From the NCBI GenBank assembly GCA_017548365.1, contig JAFZAC010000041.1:53165-117164 (forward strand): 64,000 nucleotides of DNA, written 5' to 3'. This document shows positions 7,700-17,248 of this stretch, one piece after another; the stretch's first letter is position 1; the number at the start of each line of letters is the position of its first letter. The stretch comes from Muribaculaceae bacterium (GTDB lineage Bacteria > Bacteroidota > Bacteroidia > Bacteroidales > Muribaculaceae). The notes under the pieces were generated by a model, which was not told the origin of the DNA, made no database searches, and saw nothing but the letters and a program-made list of their open reading frames with translations. A program made the position numbers and the translations under genes.

Positions 7700-9520
7700 A
7701 TGGCAGAAAAATTTGAAAAATTGTTTGACCAATTCGCTCCTGTCACTCCCGAAGAATGGCGTGCAAAAGCTGAAGTCGACCTGAAAGGGGCAGACTACAA
7801 CAAAAAGATGATTTGGCGAACAAATGAAGGTTTCAATGTTGAGCCTATCTACCGAGGTGTTGATATTGAGAACCTTAAAACTACTGAGTCCCTTCCTGGC
7901 GAGTATCCCTACGTTCGTGGCACACGTGTTACCAACGACTGGTATGTTCGTCAAGACATCAAGGTAAACGATGTTAAGGAAGCCAATGCCAAGGCCCTCG
8001 AGGTGCTCAATAAGGGCATCAACGATGTGTGCTTCAAGCTTCCTCACGGACAGAGTGTGGATCTCGAGGCTTTGCTCGACAAGATCGATGTTAACCTCGT
8101 GGCTGTTGACATCAACTGCTGCGTTAAGGTGGCTATCGACGTTGCTAAACAACTGGTTGCCATCATTGAGAAGCAAGGTGCTCAAGAGACATTTGTTGGT
8201 TCAATCAATTTCGACCCCTTCCGTCGCTACTTCAAGCACGGCGAGCCTTTCGCTGGCGACATGGTAGCTATGGCAAAAGAAATGCTTGAGATTGTTAAAC
8301 CAGTGAAGCATCTGCGCGTACTGAGTGTTGATGCAATCATGCTCAACAATGCTGGCGCATTCATCTATCAAGAGCTTGGCTATGCTCTGGCTTGGGGTAA
8401 TGAATGGATGGCAATGCTCACCGAGGCAGGAGTTTCTGCTCAGGAAGTTGCAACACGCATTAAGTTCAACATGGGCATCTCTACTGTCTATTTTATGGAG
8501 ATTGCCAAGTTCCGTGCAGCCCGCATGTTGTGGGCTCAAATCGTGAAGCAATACAACCCAGAGTGCGACTGCGCTTGCAAGATGGTTGTTAATGCAGCTA
8601 CAACCGAGTTCACTCAGACAGTGTTCGACAGTTATGTGAATCTGCTTCGCAGCCAAACTCAAGCCATGTCGGCAGCACTTGCCGGTGTTGACTCTATCGT
8701 AGTAGCACCATTTGACAAGGCATACCAGACTCCCGATGACTTCAGTGAGCGCATTGCTCGCAATCAGCAAATTCTTCTCAAGGAAGAGAGCCACCTCGAC
8801 AAGGTAACTGACCCTGCAGGAGGTTCCTACTATGTGGAAATGCTCACTATGTCAATAGCTCAAGAGGCGTGGAAACTCTTCCTCGATGTTGAGGACAAGG
8901 GTGGATTTAAAGCAGTTCAAGAGGCCGGTGAAATCACTGCCGCAGTAAACGCCAGCGCCAATGCACGCTTTGACAAAGTAGCTAAACGCCGTGAGCAGTT
9001 GCTCGGAACCAACCAGTTCCCTAACTTCACAGAAAAGAGCGATGGTAAGGCTTCAGACACAAATTACGATGCTCAGCCTGATGGCGTACTCAACCGTCAA
9101 CGCCTTGCAAGTCACTTCGAGCAGTTGCGTCTCGCCACCGAGAACGCTGACCATGCTCCCAAGGTATTTATGCTCACCATTGGCAACCTCACTATGCGTT
9201 TGGCTCGTGCCCAGTTCAGCAGCAACTTCTTCGCTTGCGCTGGTTACGAGATTATTGACAACAACGGTTTCAAGACTGTGGAGGAAGGTATCGATGCCGC
9301 TCTAGAGAAGAAAGCCGACGTTATCGTACTCTGCTCGAGCGATCCTGAATATGACGAATATGCTCCAGCAGCCTTCAAGTATCTAAACGGCCGCACTGAG
9401 TTTGTGATTGCCGGTCCTGAAAATGATGCATTCAAAGAGCTTGGAATCAAGTACTTTATTAACGTGAAGAGCAATGTGCAAGCCACATTAACAGAATTTA
9501 ATGCTAAACTTTTAAAATAA
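7700..9520 (+). CDS. mutA: Methylmalonyl-CoA mutase small (beta) subunit
   Basis: This is the non-catalytic partner of the heterodimeric B12-dependent mutase. The 606-residue protein has the TIM-barrel mutase domain, including KFRAARMLWAQIVKQY and DPAGGSYYVE. Its C-terminal flavodoxin-like half lacks the DxHxxG cobalamin ligand motif, as expected for MutA. It lies 9 bp upstream of mutB in the same operon. In Bacteroidales the heterodimer interconverts succinyl-CoA and (R)-methylmalonyl-CoA on the route from succinate to propionate. No neighbouring epimerase or decarboxylase gene is present in this window. Confidence 0.96.
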   Translation: MAEKFEKLFDQFAPVTPEEWRAKAEVDLKGADYNKKMIWRTNEGFNVEPIYRGVDIENLKTTESLPGEYPYVRGTRVTNDWYVRQDIKVNDVKEANAKALEVLNKGINDVCFKLPHGQSVDLEALLDKIDVNLVAVDINCCVKVAIDVAKQLVAIIEKQGAQETFVGSINFDPFRRYFKHGEPFAGDMVAMAKEMLEIVKPVKHLRVLSVDAIMLNNAGAFIYQELGYALAWGNEWMAMLTEAGVSAQEVATRIKFNMGISTVYFMEIAKFRAARMLWAQIVKQYNPECDCACKMVVNAATTEFTQTVFDSYVNLLRSQTQAMSAALAGVDSIVVAPFDKAYQTPDDFSERIARNQQILLKEESHLDKVTDPAGGSYYVEMLTMSIAQEAWKLFLDVEDKGGFKAVQEAGEITAAVNASANARFDKVAKRREQLLGTNQFPNFTEKSDGKASDTNYDAQPDGVLNRQRLASHFEQLRLATENADHAPKVFMLTIGNLTMRLARAQFSSNFFACAGYEIIDNNGFKTVEEGIDAALEKKADVIVLCSSDPEYDEYAPAAFKYLNGRTEFVIAGPENDAFKELGIKYFINVKSNVQATLTEFNAKLLK

Positions 9521-9529
9521 TCGAGCAAC

Positions 9530-11665
9530 ATGAGACCAAATTTCAAAAACATAGACATAGCAAACGAGGCTTTCAATGTTGAACACAAGCCTATGCATCT
9601 TGCCGAACCATGGCGCAATGCCGAGTTGCTCGACATAAAGCAAGTTTATACTAAAGAAGATATCGAAGGACTTGAGCACCTCAACTTCGTGGCTGGTATC
9701 CCACCCTTCTTGGGAGGTCCTTACAGCCTGATGTACCCTTTCCGTCCCTGGACAGTGCGTCAGTATGCAGGTTTCTCGACAGCAGCAGAGAGTAACGCGT
9801 TCTACCGCCGCAACCTAGCTTCAGGACAGAAAGGTTTGTCGGTAGCATTTGACCTTCCAACTCACCGTGGCTACAATGCCGACAACCAGCGCGTTGTGGG
9901 CGACGTGGGCAAGGCAGGTGTTTCTATCTGCTCGGTTGAGGACATGAAGGTGCTCTTCGACGGAATTCCTCTGGAAACAATGTCGGTATCTATGACTATG
10001 AACGGTGCCGTATTGCCCATTATGGCATTCTACATCGTTTCAGGTCTAGAACAAGGCGCTCAGCTTGAGCATATGGCAGGTACAATCCAAAACGATATCC
10101 TTAAGGAGTTTATGGTGCGCAACACCTATATTTATCCTCCTAAGTTCTCGATGCAGATTATCGCCAGCATCTTTGAGTATACATCAAAGAACATGCCCAA
10201 GTTTAACTCTATCTCAATCTCGGGTTACCACATGCAAGAAGCTGGTGCAACTGCTGACATTGAGCTCGCTTACACCCTTGCCGATGGTATGGACTACATC
10301 CGCACCGGTGTTGACGCAGGCCTTGATGTAGACGCTTTTGCTCCACGCCTGTCATTCTTCTGGGGTATCTCAATGAACTTCTTCACCGAAATTGCAAAGA
10401 TGCGCGCAGGTCGTCTCTTGTGGGCTAAGATAGTTAAGAGCTTTGGTGCGAAGAATCCTAAGTCAATGTCTCTGCGTACTCACAGCCAAACTTCTGGTTG
10501 GTCGTTAACAGCACAAGATCCATTCAACAATGTGGGCCGAACTTGTATCGAGGCTATGGCTGCCGCACAGGGTCACACCCAGTCGCTTCACACCAACGCC
10601 CTCGACGAGGCTATCGCGCTACCTACCGACTTCTCGGCTCGTATCGCACGTAACACTCAGATTTACATCCAACAGGAGACCTATGTAACCAAGGCTATCG
10701 ATCCATGGGCTGGTTCTTACTATGTAGAGCGATTGACTCATGAACTCGTTCACAAAGCATGGGAGCACATCCAGGAGATTGAAAAGCTCGGCGGTATGGC
10801 AAAGGCCATTGAGACAGGTGTGCCAAAAATGCGCATCGAGGAAGCAGCAGCTCGCACACAGGCTCGCATCGATAGTGGAGCTCAGACAATCGTTGGCATA
10901 AATAAGTATGCTCTCGAGAAAGAGGCTCCTATTGATATCCTTGAGATTGACAACACCGAGGTACGCAACGAGCAAGTTGCACGACTTGAGGAGTTGCGCA
11001 AGAACCGCGATGAGGCCAAGGTTCAGGCCGACCTCAAAGCCATCACAGAGTGCGTTCGCACTGGAGAAGGCAATCTACTGGCACTGGCAGTAGAGGCAGC
11101 CAAGGACCGCGCTTCACTTGGTGAGATTAGTGATGCCTGCGAAGAAGTCGTAGGCCGTTATAAAGCAGTTGTTAAAACAATTTCAGGCGTGTATTCAGCA
11201 GAAGCAATTTCCGATCCCGACCTCAAGCGAGCACGTGAGCTTACTGCTCAGTTTGCTAAGAAAGAAGGTCGTCAACCTCGCATCATGATTGCCAAGATGG
11301 GCCAAGACGGTCACGACCGCGGTGCAAAAGTAGTAGCCACTGGCTATGCCGACTGCGGATTTGACGTGGATATGGGCCCCTTGTTCCAAACTCCTGAGGA
11401 AAGTGCCCGTCAGGCCGTTGAAAACGACGTGAATGTCATGGGTGTTTCTTCACTTGCAGCTGGTCATAAGACTCTTATTCCTGCTGTAATCGAGGAACTC
11501 AAGAAGCTTGGTCGTGAAGATATCATCGTTACAGCTGGTGGCGTGATTCCAATGCAAGACTATGACTTCCTTTACAAGGCAGGCGTAGCTGCAATCTTCG
11601 GTCCTGGTACATCGGTGATGAAGAGTGCTATCAAGGTGATGGAAATTCTCCTCGACGAGGAATAA
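9530..11665 (+). CDS. mutB: Methylmalonyl-CoA mutase large (alpha) subunit
   Basis: This is the catalytic, adenosylcobalamin-binding subunit. The 711-residue protein has the substrate-binding TIM barrel ([47 protein letters not shown]). A C-terminal B12 domain has DGHDRG at about residues 593-598, where the His replaces dimethylbenzimidazole as lower ligand, and TAGGVIP near 660. Length and motifs are intact. It is the second gene of the mutAB operon and is followed by a strong terminator. Confidence 0.98.
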   Translation: MRPNFKNIDIANEAFNVEHKPMHLAEPWRNAELLDIKQVYTKEDIEGLEHLNFVAGIPPFLGGPYSLMYPFRPWTVRQYAGFSTAAESNAFYRRNLASGQKGLSVAFDLPTHRGYNADNQRVVGDVGKAGVSICSVEDMKVLFDGIPLETMSVSMTMNGAVLPIMAFYIVSGLEQGAQLEHMAGTIQNDILKEFMVRNTYIYPPKFSMQIIASIFEYTSKNMPKFNSISISGYHMQEAGATADIELAYTLADGMDYIRTGVDAGLDVDAFAPRLSFFWGISMNFFTEIAKMRAGRLLWAKIVKSFGAKNPKSMSLRTHSQTSGWSLTAQDPFNNVGRTCIEAMAAAQGHTQSLHTNALDEAIALPTDFSARIARNTQIYIQQETYVTKAIDPWAGSYYVERLTHELVHKAWEHIQEIEKLGGMAKAIETGVPKMRIEEAAARTQARIDSGAQTIVGINKYALEKEAPIDILEIDNTEVRNEQVARLEELRKNRDEAKVQADLKAITECVRTGEGNLLALAVEAAKDRASLGEISDACEEVVGRYKAVVKTISGVYSAEAISDPDLKRARELTAQFAKKEGRQPRIMIAKMGQDGHDRGAKVVATGYADCGFDVDMGPLFQTPEESARQAVENDVNVMGVSSLAAGHKTLIPAVIEELKKLGREDIIVTAGGVIPMQDYDFLYKAGVAAIFGPGTSVMKSAIKVMEILLDEE

Positions 11666-11724
11666 TTTTCACTCTTAAATAAAACAGTGTGACGCCAATT
11701 TCACCCACGTGGTGACCACAATAC

Positions 11725-11760
11725 AACCGCTCGGCAGAAAAGACCGAGCGGTTATTTTTT
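11725..11760 (+). terminator. Rho-independent terminator after mutB
   Basis: A perfect 10-bp stem, aaccgctcgg (11725-11734) with ccgagcggtt (11744-11753), is followed by attttttaa. Confidence 0.92.
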
Positions 11761-11792
11761 AATTTTTTCGACCAATATCCAAAAAAAAGTTG

Positions 11793-11800
11793 TAATTTTG
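11793..11800 (+). promoter_or_regulatory. -7 box for the small acidic protein gene
   Basis: TAATTTTG followed by C matches the consensus. Transcription would start near 11807. This rules out an in-frame ATG at 11805 as a practical start and favours the ATG at 11829. Confidence 0.6.
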
Positions 11801-11828
11801 CATCTTGAAGATAAAGCACAATATTTCT

Positions 11829-12074
11829 ATGGGTATTTTAGAGAACTTTGAAACATGGGCACGGAGCGACAGCGACAATTCTAACGGCAAACCCAAGTCA
11901 CGCGGTTTTGAGCCATGGGCGCGTCCACAACGTAACAACGACTATACTCGTCCAAGTTCCAATCCTGCTACTGATGTTGATGACGCTTCGCTCTACAATC
12001 CTCACAGTGAGTACCACAATTATCACGAAGACATTGATGACGTGGTTGACGATGATACCGATAATGAGTATTGA
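11829..12074 (+). CDS. Small acidic hypothetical protein
   Basis: This 81-residue protein was not recognised. The first part contains two similar short blocks, FETWARSDS and FEPWARPQR. The second half is dominated by Asp, Asn, Tyr and His and ends in an Asp-rich tail. It has no signal peptide, membrane segment or cysteine. I chose ATG 11829 over the in-frame ATG at 11805 because the promoter box at 11793-11800 places the transcript start almost on the latter. The composition suggests a disordered, highly acidic protein, possibly a binding or regulatory peptide; no function is proposed. Confidence 0.6.
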   Translation: MGILENFETWARSDSDNSNGKPKSRGFEPWARPQRNNDYTRPSSNPATDVDDASLYNPHSEYHNYHEDIDDVVDDDTDNEY

Positions 12075-12078
12075 CATA

Positions 12079-12086
12079 TATCTTTG
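12079..12086 (+). promoter_or_regulatory. Possible -7 box for the outer-membrane barrel gene
   Basis: TATCTTTG lies 37 bp before the ATG, immediately after the stop of the preceding gene. The -33 element is not clear. Confidence 0.4.
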
Positions 12087-12122
12087 TTATCTTTTGATAA
12101 ATAACTATAACACAATAAAGAA

Positions 12123-12986
12123 ATGAAAAAATTAATGTTAGTGGCTGTAGCTGCAATTACTGCTTTAAGCATATCGGCACAGTCGTTTGAAGATTTCTTC
12201 TCGACCGAGAAGTCAACAGAGAAAGTCACTATTGGTGTTCGCGTTGGTCTTAACGTCAATGGAATGAAAAACAATATCCACAACAATGACGTATCAAAAA
12301 TTTTTGGTGACCGGCCCTATGTCCTTGATGTTCATAACAAAGCTGGCATCAACTTTGGTGTAAACGTTGATATTCCTATCCTTAAGAATTTATGGATTAA
12401 TACCGGTGTTTATTATAACTCTACAGGTGCTAAATTCAACTTCAAGCAGGATAACAGCAAGGTAGTAGAAGGTGTTTTCCTAGATGACTACACAGCAAAT
12501 GTGACGATGCACAATATAAGAGTGCCAGTACAGGCTTCATATCGCTACAATATTAACAACCAATATCAGCTTCAAGTGAACCTAGGCCCATATTTCTCTT
12601 ACGGAATTGGTGGCAAAGCCTATATCCACAACGACGTGAAAAAAGAAAAAATCGGTACTCTTGACCTAACAGGAAATCCGCAATTCAATTATATCACTCC
12701 AATGGATGACAATGATGGAACATCAATAATCGACCCATCACAAATTGAAAGAGACGAGGTGAAGATTTTAGGAGTTACAAACATCAACGATAAAAACAGC
12801 GACTACGTCAAACCATTTGACATGGGAATTGCTTTTGGTGCTGGCGTTACATTCAATAAGAAGTATTATGCTGGTTTCAACTATGACGGAGGCTTGATAA
12901 ACGTTAATGGCAAGCGTACAAGGGCCTTCAACCACAACAGCATCAAGAACCATGTGTTTTCTATCAACTTTGGCTACAATTTCTAA
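12123..12986 (+). CDS. Outer-membrane beta-barrel protein (porin-like family)
   Basis: The 287-residue protein has a signal peptide (about residues 1-20, cleavage after SISAQS). Alternating hydrophobic/polar strands typical of the small Bacteroidetes outer-membrane barrel family follow, with the C-terminal aromatic signature ending in GYNF. Motifs such as IGVRVGLNVNGM, NLWINTGVYYN and LQVNLGPYFSYGIGGKAY fit repeated barrel strands. A loop-rich insertion lies at about residues 170-220. It is an integral outer-membrane protein of unknown transport or adhesion role. A terminator follows. Confidence 0.85.
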   Translation: MKKLMLVAVAAITALSISAQSFEDFFSTEKSTEKVTIGVRVGLNVNGMKNNIHNNDVSKIFGDRPYVLDVHNKAGINFGVNVDIPILKNLWINTGVYYNSTGAKFNFKQDNSKVVEGVFLDDYTANVTMHNIRVPVQASYRYNINNQYQLQVNLGPYFSYGIGGKAYIHNDVKKEKIGTLDLTGNPQFNYITPMDDNDGTSIIDPSQIERDEVKILGVTNINDKNSDYVKPFDMGIAFGAGVTFNKKYYAGFNYDGGLINVNGKRTRAFNHNSIKNHVFSINFGYNF

Positions 12987-13011
12987 AGAACACACATAAT
13001 AACAATATTTT

Positions 13012-13053
13012 TGGGTTCGATAAATAATCATATTTATTGGACCCATCTTTTTT
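13012..13053 (+). terminator. Terminator after the outer-membrane barrel gene
   Basis: Imperfect inverted repeat 13012-13026 with 13031-13045, including G.U pairs, is followed by tctttttt. Confidence 0.8.
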
Positions 13054-13054
13054 C

Positions 13055-13085
13055 TTGTCAGTGTGAAGGATAATTCATAACTTTG
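13055..13085 (+). promoter_or_regulatory. Promoter for kdsB
   Basis: TTG (13055-13057), 20 bp, TAACTTTG (13078-13085) followed by C. The transcript would start about 10 nt before the ATG at 13102. Confidence 0.6.
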
Positions 13086-13101
13086 CACAAAAGATTATTA
13101 T

Positions 13102-13863
13102 ATGAACAACATGAAGTTTATTGCTATAATTCCAGCAAGATATGCATCGACTCGTTTTCCTGGCAAACCTCTTGCCATGCTTTGTGGCACAACTGTAATA
13201 CAGCGGGTTTATAATCAAGTATCAAAAGCTGTGGACAATGTACTAGTTGCGACCGATGATGAGCGAATCCTAAATCATGTCAAGTCATTTGGAGGAAAAG
13301 CAGTTATGACATCCACCGAACATCGAAGCGGCACCGACCGATGTTGGGAGGCCTATAATTTAAACCAGGGCAAAGAAGACATTATAATCAATGTTCAAGG
13401 AGACGAGCCTTTCATACAACCCGAACAAATAAAGGCTATCATGCAGTGTTTTGATGACAAGAATACTCAAATCGCCACTCTTGTCAAGCCTTTCAACAAA
13501 GACGGCAGTTTCTCCATCCTCGAGAACCCAAATAATGTGAAAGTGGTTATAGACAGCGATATGAACGCTCTCTATTTCTCACGTTCAGTAATTCCTTGTC
13601 TGCGTGGAATTGATAAGAGCATATGGCCAAGTCATCATCAGTACTACACACATTTGGGAATGTATGCTTATCGTGCCGAGACCCTTAACAAGATAACACA
13701 ACTCAAACAATCACAGCTTGAGATTGCCGAATCGCTCGAACAACTTCGTTGGCTTGAGAATGGTTTGAGAATCAATGTGGGTATTACCAATCAGTCATCC
13801 ATAGGCATTGACACTCCCGAAGACTTAGCCAAAGCCGAACAATTTCTATCTTCAAAAACGTGA
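13102..13863 (+). CDS. kdsB: 3-deoxy-manno-octulosonate cytidylyltransferase (CMP-Kdo synthetase)
   Basis: KdsB activates Kdo with CTP for the lipid A-core of LPS. The 253-residue protein carries IIPARYASTRFPGKPL at the nucleotide-binding N-terminus, then TDDERI, HRSGTDRCWEA and VQGDEPFI, all typical of KdsB. The ATG at 13102 leaves a very short leader; the in-frame ATG at 13111 (MKFIAIIPARY) is a good alternative start. The next gene begins 6 bp after its stop, suggesting an operon with the M16-like gene. Confidence 0.97.
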   Translation: MNNMKFIAIIPARYASTRFPGKPLAMLCGTTVIQRVYNQVSKAVDNVLVATDDERILNHVKSFGGKAVMTSTEHRSGTDRCWEAYNLNQGKEDIIINVQGDEPFIQPEQIKAIMQCFDDKNTQIATLVKPFNKDGSFSILENPNNVKVVIDSDMNALYFSRSVIPCLRGIDKSIWPSHHQYYTHLGMYAYRAETLNKITQLKQSQLEIAESLEQLRWLENGLRINVGITNQSSIGIDTPEDLAKAEQFLSSKT

Positions 13864-13869
13864 AACACA

Positions 13870-15177
13870 ATGGCAATAGATCGTAGCACTCCACCACCGG
13901 TAAGCGACTTTCGCAATATCAAACTCGATATTCCCGATCCCGTCATTCTCTCAAACGGAATGAAGTTATGGATTGTAGGTAATGGCGAGGACGAAATCAA
14001 CAAACTATCTATTTATATGACTGGCGGCACATTCCAAGAGGACCTTCCCATGCAAGCCACCACATGCTCTATGGCAGTGTTCAACGGCAACAAGAACATG
14101 AATTATGCACAAATTGCAGAAGCAATAGACTATTACGGGTCCTGGAGATCAGCGCAAGTATATGATAACAATACGGAATTTGCCATCTCTTCTCTCAATG
14201 AGAATTTTCGCCACACCTTACCAATTTTCATCGACAGCCTCAGATTTCCTGTCTTCCCTGATAATGAATTTGAACTCAATAAGCGTCAATTAGCGGTAAA
14301 TATCGCTACTGCACGAGAAAAAGTAAAATATATCGCCAACAAAGAGATGATGCGTCAGTACTTTGGAATAAATCATCCGTTGGCAAGCGATCCAACTCCC
14401 GATGATATTAACTCGCTGACACAAGAGCAAATAAAAGGTTTCTATTCAAATTATTATAAAGCTCAGAATTGCAACCTTGTTATAGCTGGGCACATTACAG
14501 ACAAGGTAATCGCCACTATAGAAGATGTAATATCACAATGGAAGTTCGACGGAAAGCCTGCGTCCTCAGAGGAGCCAAAAGCATCTCCTTCGAGCGAAAA
14601 GCTTAAATTAGTACACAAGGAAGGTGCAGTTCAAGCCGCTATTGCTATGGCGCTCAAAACTGTGCCACGTCGACATCCTGACTATCTCAAGATTCGCATC
14701 CTTACTACTATATTAGGAGGCTATTTCGGCAGCCGCCTCATGTCAAACATCCGCGAAGACAAAGGATACACATATGGCATTGGGTCAAGCCTCAGCGGCC
14801 GTTCGTTTGACGGACATATTTCCATCTCTACAGAGTGCGACACTCAATATTGCTGGGATGTCATCAAAGAGACAAAAAAAGAAATGCAAAGGCTGTGCAC
14901 CGAGCCAATTTCTGATGAAGAGCTTGGCATGGTAAAAAGACACATGCTGAGTGACTTGGTTAAAACTCTTGACACTCCTTTTAATATTGCCGGATATATT
15001 GGCAATACTTTCCTTTACGGTACTTATCCAACTTATTTTAATGAGCACATTCAAGCAATTATAAATGTAAGCAGTAAAGACATACTTGAAACGGCACAAC
15101 GTTACTTAGACACATCATTGATGCATATAGTAATCGTGTGCGATAAGAACAAACTACCCCAAAAGGACTTTTCATAA
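13870..15177 (+). CDS. M16-family peptidase-like protein lacking the zinc motif
   Basis: The 435-residue protein has the two-lobed M16 (insulinase/processing peptidase) fold. An N-terminal lobe (about residues 20-200) and a C-terminal lobe (about 235-420) are recognisable. The C-terminal lobe has the substrate-binding R/Y region, NIREDKGYTYG, near residues 293-305. The HxxEH zinc signature expected near residue 60 is absent: that stretch reads MQATTCSMAVFNGNKNM. It therefore resembles the non-catalytic partner of heterodimeric M16B proteases. No catalytic partner is adjacent. There is no signal peptide, so it is probably cytoplasmic. It may act with a distant HxxEH subunit or have a non-proteolytic role. 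Confidence 0.85.
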   Translation: MAIDRSTPPPVSDFRNIKLDIPDPVILSNGMKLWIVGNGEDEINKLSIYMTGGTFQEDLPMQATTCSMAVFNGNKNMNYAQIAEAIDYYGSWRSAQVYDNNTEFAISSLNENFRHTLPIFIDSLRFPVFPDNEFELNKRQLAVNIATAREKVKYIANKEMMRQYFGINHPLASDPTPDDINSLTQEQIKGFYSNYYKAQNCNLVIAGHITDKVIATIEDVISQWKFDGKPASSEEPKASPSSEKLKLVHKEGAVQAAIAMALKTVPRRHPDYLKIRILTTILGGYFGSRLMSNIREDKGYTYGIGSSLSGRSFDGHISISTECDTQYCWDVIKETKKEMQRLCTEPISDEELGMVKRHMLSDLVKTLDTPFNIAGYIGNTFLYGTYPTYFNEHIQAIINVSSKDILETAQRYLDTSLMHIVIVCDKNKLPQKDFS

Positions 15178-15204
15178 CTTTTTAAGAAAAAAATTACATA
15201 GTTC

Positions 15205-15235
15205 TTGCATAGAATAAAAAAATGTAGTACCTTTG
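15205..15235 (+). promoter_or_regulatory. Promoter for tRNA-Met
   Basis: TTG (15205-15207), 20 bp, TACCTTTG (15228-15235) followed by C. The start would be near 15242, about 12 nt before the mature tRNA. Confidence 0.7.
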
Positions 15236-15253
15236 CAGTCGCAAAAGTCAAAT

Positions 15254-15327
15254 GGCGGGATAGCTCAGATGGTTAGAGCGTCGGATTCATAACCCGGAGG
15301 TCCTGAGTTCAATTCTCAGTCCCGCTA
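15254..15327 (+). tRNA. tRNA-Met (CAT anticodon)
   Basis: This is a complete 74-nt cloverleaf. The acceptor stem is GGCGGGA with TCCCGCT (position 1-72 is G.U). The D arm begins GCTC and closes with GAGC. The anticodon loop is TTCATAA, and the T arm is CTGAG-TTCAATT-CTCAG. The CCA end is not encoded. The anticodon stem has an A-C apposition at its loop-closing pair. The initiator-type three G-C pairs and mismatched 1-72 are not both present, so elongator Met is favoured. A lysidine-modified Ile tRNA is less likely but not excluded. Confidence 0.95.
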
Positions 15328-15333
15328 CTTTTC

Positions 15334-15368
15334 GAGAGGCTCAAAGAATGTTTTGGGTCTCTTTTTTT
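15334..15368 (+). terminator. Terminator or attenuator between tRNA-Met and the U32 gene
   Basis: The stem gagaggctcaaa (15334-15345) pairs with ttttgggtctc (15351-15361) with two G.U pairs, followed by seven T. The T-run ends only 4 bp before the U32 start codon. The hairpin may therefore also attenuate or sequester expression of that gene. Confidence 0.8.
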
Positions 15369-15372
15369 AGTA

Positions 15373-17226
15373 ATGATAAAAAGTCGCAAAATAGAGCTAC
15401 TCGCCCCTGCCAAAGACGCCACAATAGGTATAGAGGCAATTAAACATGGTGCTGATGCTGTTTACATTGGTGCCAATGCTTTTGGTGCACGCTCACAAGC
15501 CGGAAACGACATCAACGACATTAAGCGTCTGGTTGATTTTGCCCATCAGTATGAAGCACGCATATACTGTACTGTCAACACCATTGTCTATGACCACGAG
15601 CTGAATGATGTTGAACGTATGATTCATAAACTATACAATGCTGGTGTTGATGCTATAATTGTTCAAGACATGGCATTGCTTCGACTCGATTTGCCTCCAA
15701 TTGCTCTACACGCTAGTACACAATGTGACATACGCACTCCCGAGAAAGCGACATTCCTTGAAAAGATGGGATTCTCACAACTTGTGCTCGCACGAGAGCT
15801 ATCACTTGATGAAATTGAGGAAATAAGCAATAAAGTAAAGGTTCCTCTCGAAGGATTCTGTCACGGGGCATTGTGTGTGAGCTATAGTGGTAGATGCCAA
15901 ATAAGCCAGGCATTGAGAGGCCGTAGTGCCAACCGCGGTGAGTGCGCTCAGTTCTGCCGTCTGAGTTATGACCTTGAGGATGAGAATGGCAACAAACTCA
16001 TGAAATCGAAACATTTGCTTTCACTTAGAGACTTTAATACAAGTGACAGTCTAGAGCAAATGATTGATGCAGGCATCTCGTCATTCAAGATTGAAGGTCG
16101 TCTAAAGGATGTGGACTATGTGAAGAATGTGGTTGCCTATTACAAAAATGCGCTTGACCAAATTATAATCTCACGCGATGATTTGGCGCGAAGTTCCTTT
16201 GGCACTTCTACCCTTTCTTTCGCGCCAGTACTCGAGAAAAGCTTCAATCGTTCCTTTACACATTATTATATTAATGGCCGACATCCAAATAATGGCACAT
16301 CGATGGCGTCAATCCACACGCCCAAGTCACAAGGCGAATATCTTGGCAAAGTAGTCTCGGTCAAAGGTAACACTTTAACCCTTGACAGCACTACCCCACT
16401 TGCCAATGGTGACGGATTAAGTTATATTGATAGTGACGGCAATTATGACGGTTTTCGGGTCAACAAAGTAATCGGAAACCAAATTTTGATAAAAGATTCA
16501 TGCAGCATACAGAGTGGCGACAGAGTATACCGCACATTCGACAAGGCATTCAATGACATTCTCTCTAAGCCAAGCGCCTACAGGAGAATTGACATAGACC
16601 TAACCATGTGGTCCATAGGGCGTCAACTATGCCTAAAAGCCAGCGACGAACGAGGAAGCTCGGTTGTACATTCTATTACTCTTAATGAAGAACTAGAAGT
16701 TGCATTAAAACCTCAGAAAGAGAGACAAAAGCAAGTCCTGTCAAAACTTGGTGACACGATATTCACTGTTCATTCTTGTGAGATCAAAGGTGATTATTTC
16801 ATTCCTGTTTCAATTATTGCCCAATTAAGACGTGAGACTATTGATTTGCTCGAACGTTCTCATCGCATGGCATATCAACGAGAACTACGCAAACCAGAAA
16901 CCAGGAATACTATATTTCCATATAAAACTCTAGAAAGTGCAGATAATGTAGCCAACCACATAGCGGAGCAGTTTTATAAAGAGCATGGAGTGGATAGTTT
17001 CGTACCTGCAATTGAATGTGACGAGATGCCTACACTTGAAAACCATCCTGTCATGACAACACGTTATTGCCTGCGACGCGAACTTGGAGCTTGTCTTAAA
17101 GAAAAGAATACAAAACAGAAATTGCCATCTCCATTGTTCTTAAGAAACGGCAAAACTCTACTACAAGTGAATTGCAACTGCTCACGTTGTGAGATGACAA
17201 TCACAATAGCTCAAAAAGGAAGATAA
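15373..17226 (+). CDS. rlhA: U32-family protein, RlhA-like (23S rRNA C2501 hydroxylase type)
   Basis: The 617-residue protein starts ELLAPAKDATIG and carries the U32 signature EGFCHGALCVSYSGRC at about residues 161-176. Further cysteines in GECAQFC (about 192-198) make up the iron-sulfur-type cluster. The C-terminal half matches the longer RlhA/YdcP subtype rather than the short YegQ type. In E. coli RlhA hydroxylates C2501 of 23S rRNA; the old peptidase name is misleading. No promoter was seen between the tRNA terminator and the ATG at 15373, so expression probably depends on readthrough from the tRNA transcript. The subtype call is by length and layout. Confidence 0.85.
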   Translation: MIKSRKIELLAPAKDATIGIEAIKHGADAVYIGANAFGARSQAGNDINDIKRLVDFAHQYEARIYCTVNTIVYDHELNDVERMIHKLYNAGVDAIIVQDMALLRLDLPPIALHASTQCDIRTPEKATFLEKMGFSQLVLARELSLDEIEEISNKVKVPLEGFCHGALCVSYSGRCQISQALRGRSANRGECAQFCRLSYDLEDENGNKLMKSKHLLSLRDFNTSDSLEQMIDAGISSFKIEGRLKDVDYVKNVVAYYKNALDQIIISRDDLARSSFGTSTLSFAPVLEKSFNRSFTHYYINGRHPNNGTSMASIHTPKSQGEYLGKVVSVKGNTLTLDSTTPLANGDGLSYIDSDGNYDGFRVNKVIGNQILIKDSCSIQSGDRVYRTFDKAFNDILSKPSAYRRIDIDLTMWSIGRQLCLKASDERGSSVVHSITLNEELEVALKPQKERQKQVLSKLGDTIFTVHSCEIKGDYFIPVSIIAQLRRETIDLLERSHRMAYQRELRKPETRNTIFPYKTLESADNVANHIAEQFYKEHGVDSFVPAIECDEMPTLENHPVMTTRYCLRRELGACLKEKNTKQKLPSPLFLRNGKTLLQVNCNCSRCEMTITIAQKGR

Positions 17227-17248
17227 GACCTCTTTTTAATTCTTTTTA

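Noticed and set aside
11805..11828. Earlier ATG for the small acidic protein
   Set aside because: It coincides with the predicted transcript start, leaving no leader.
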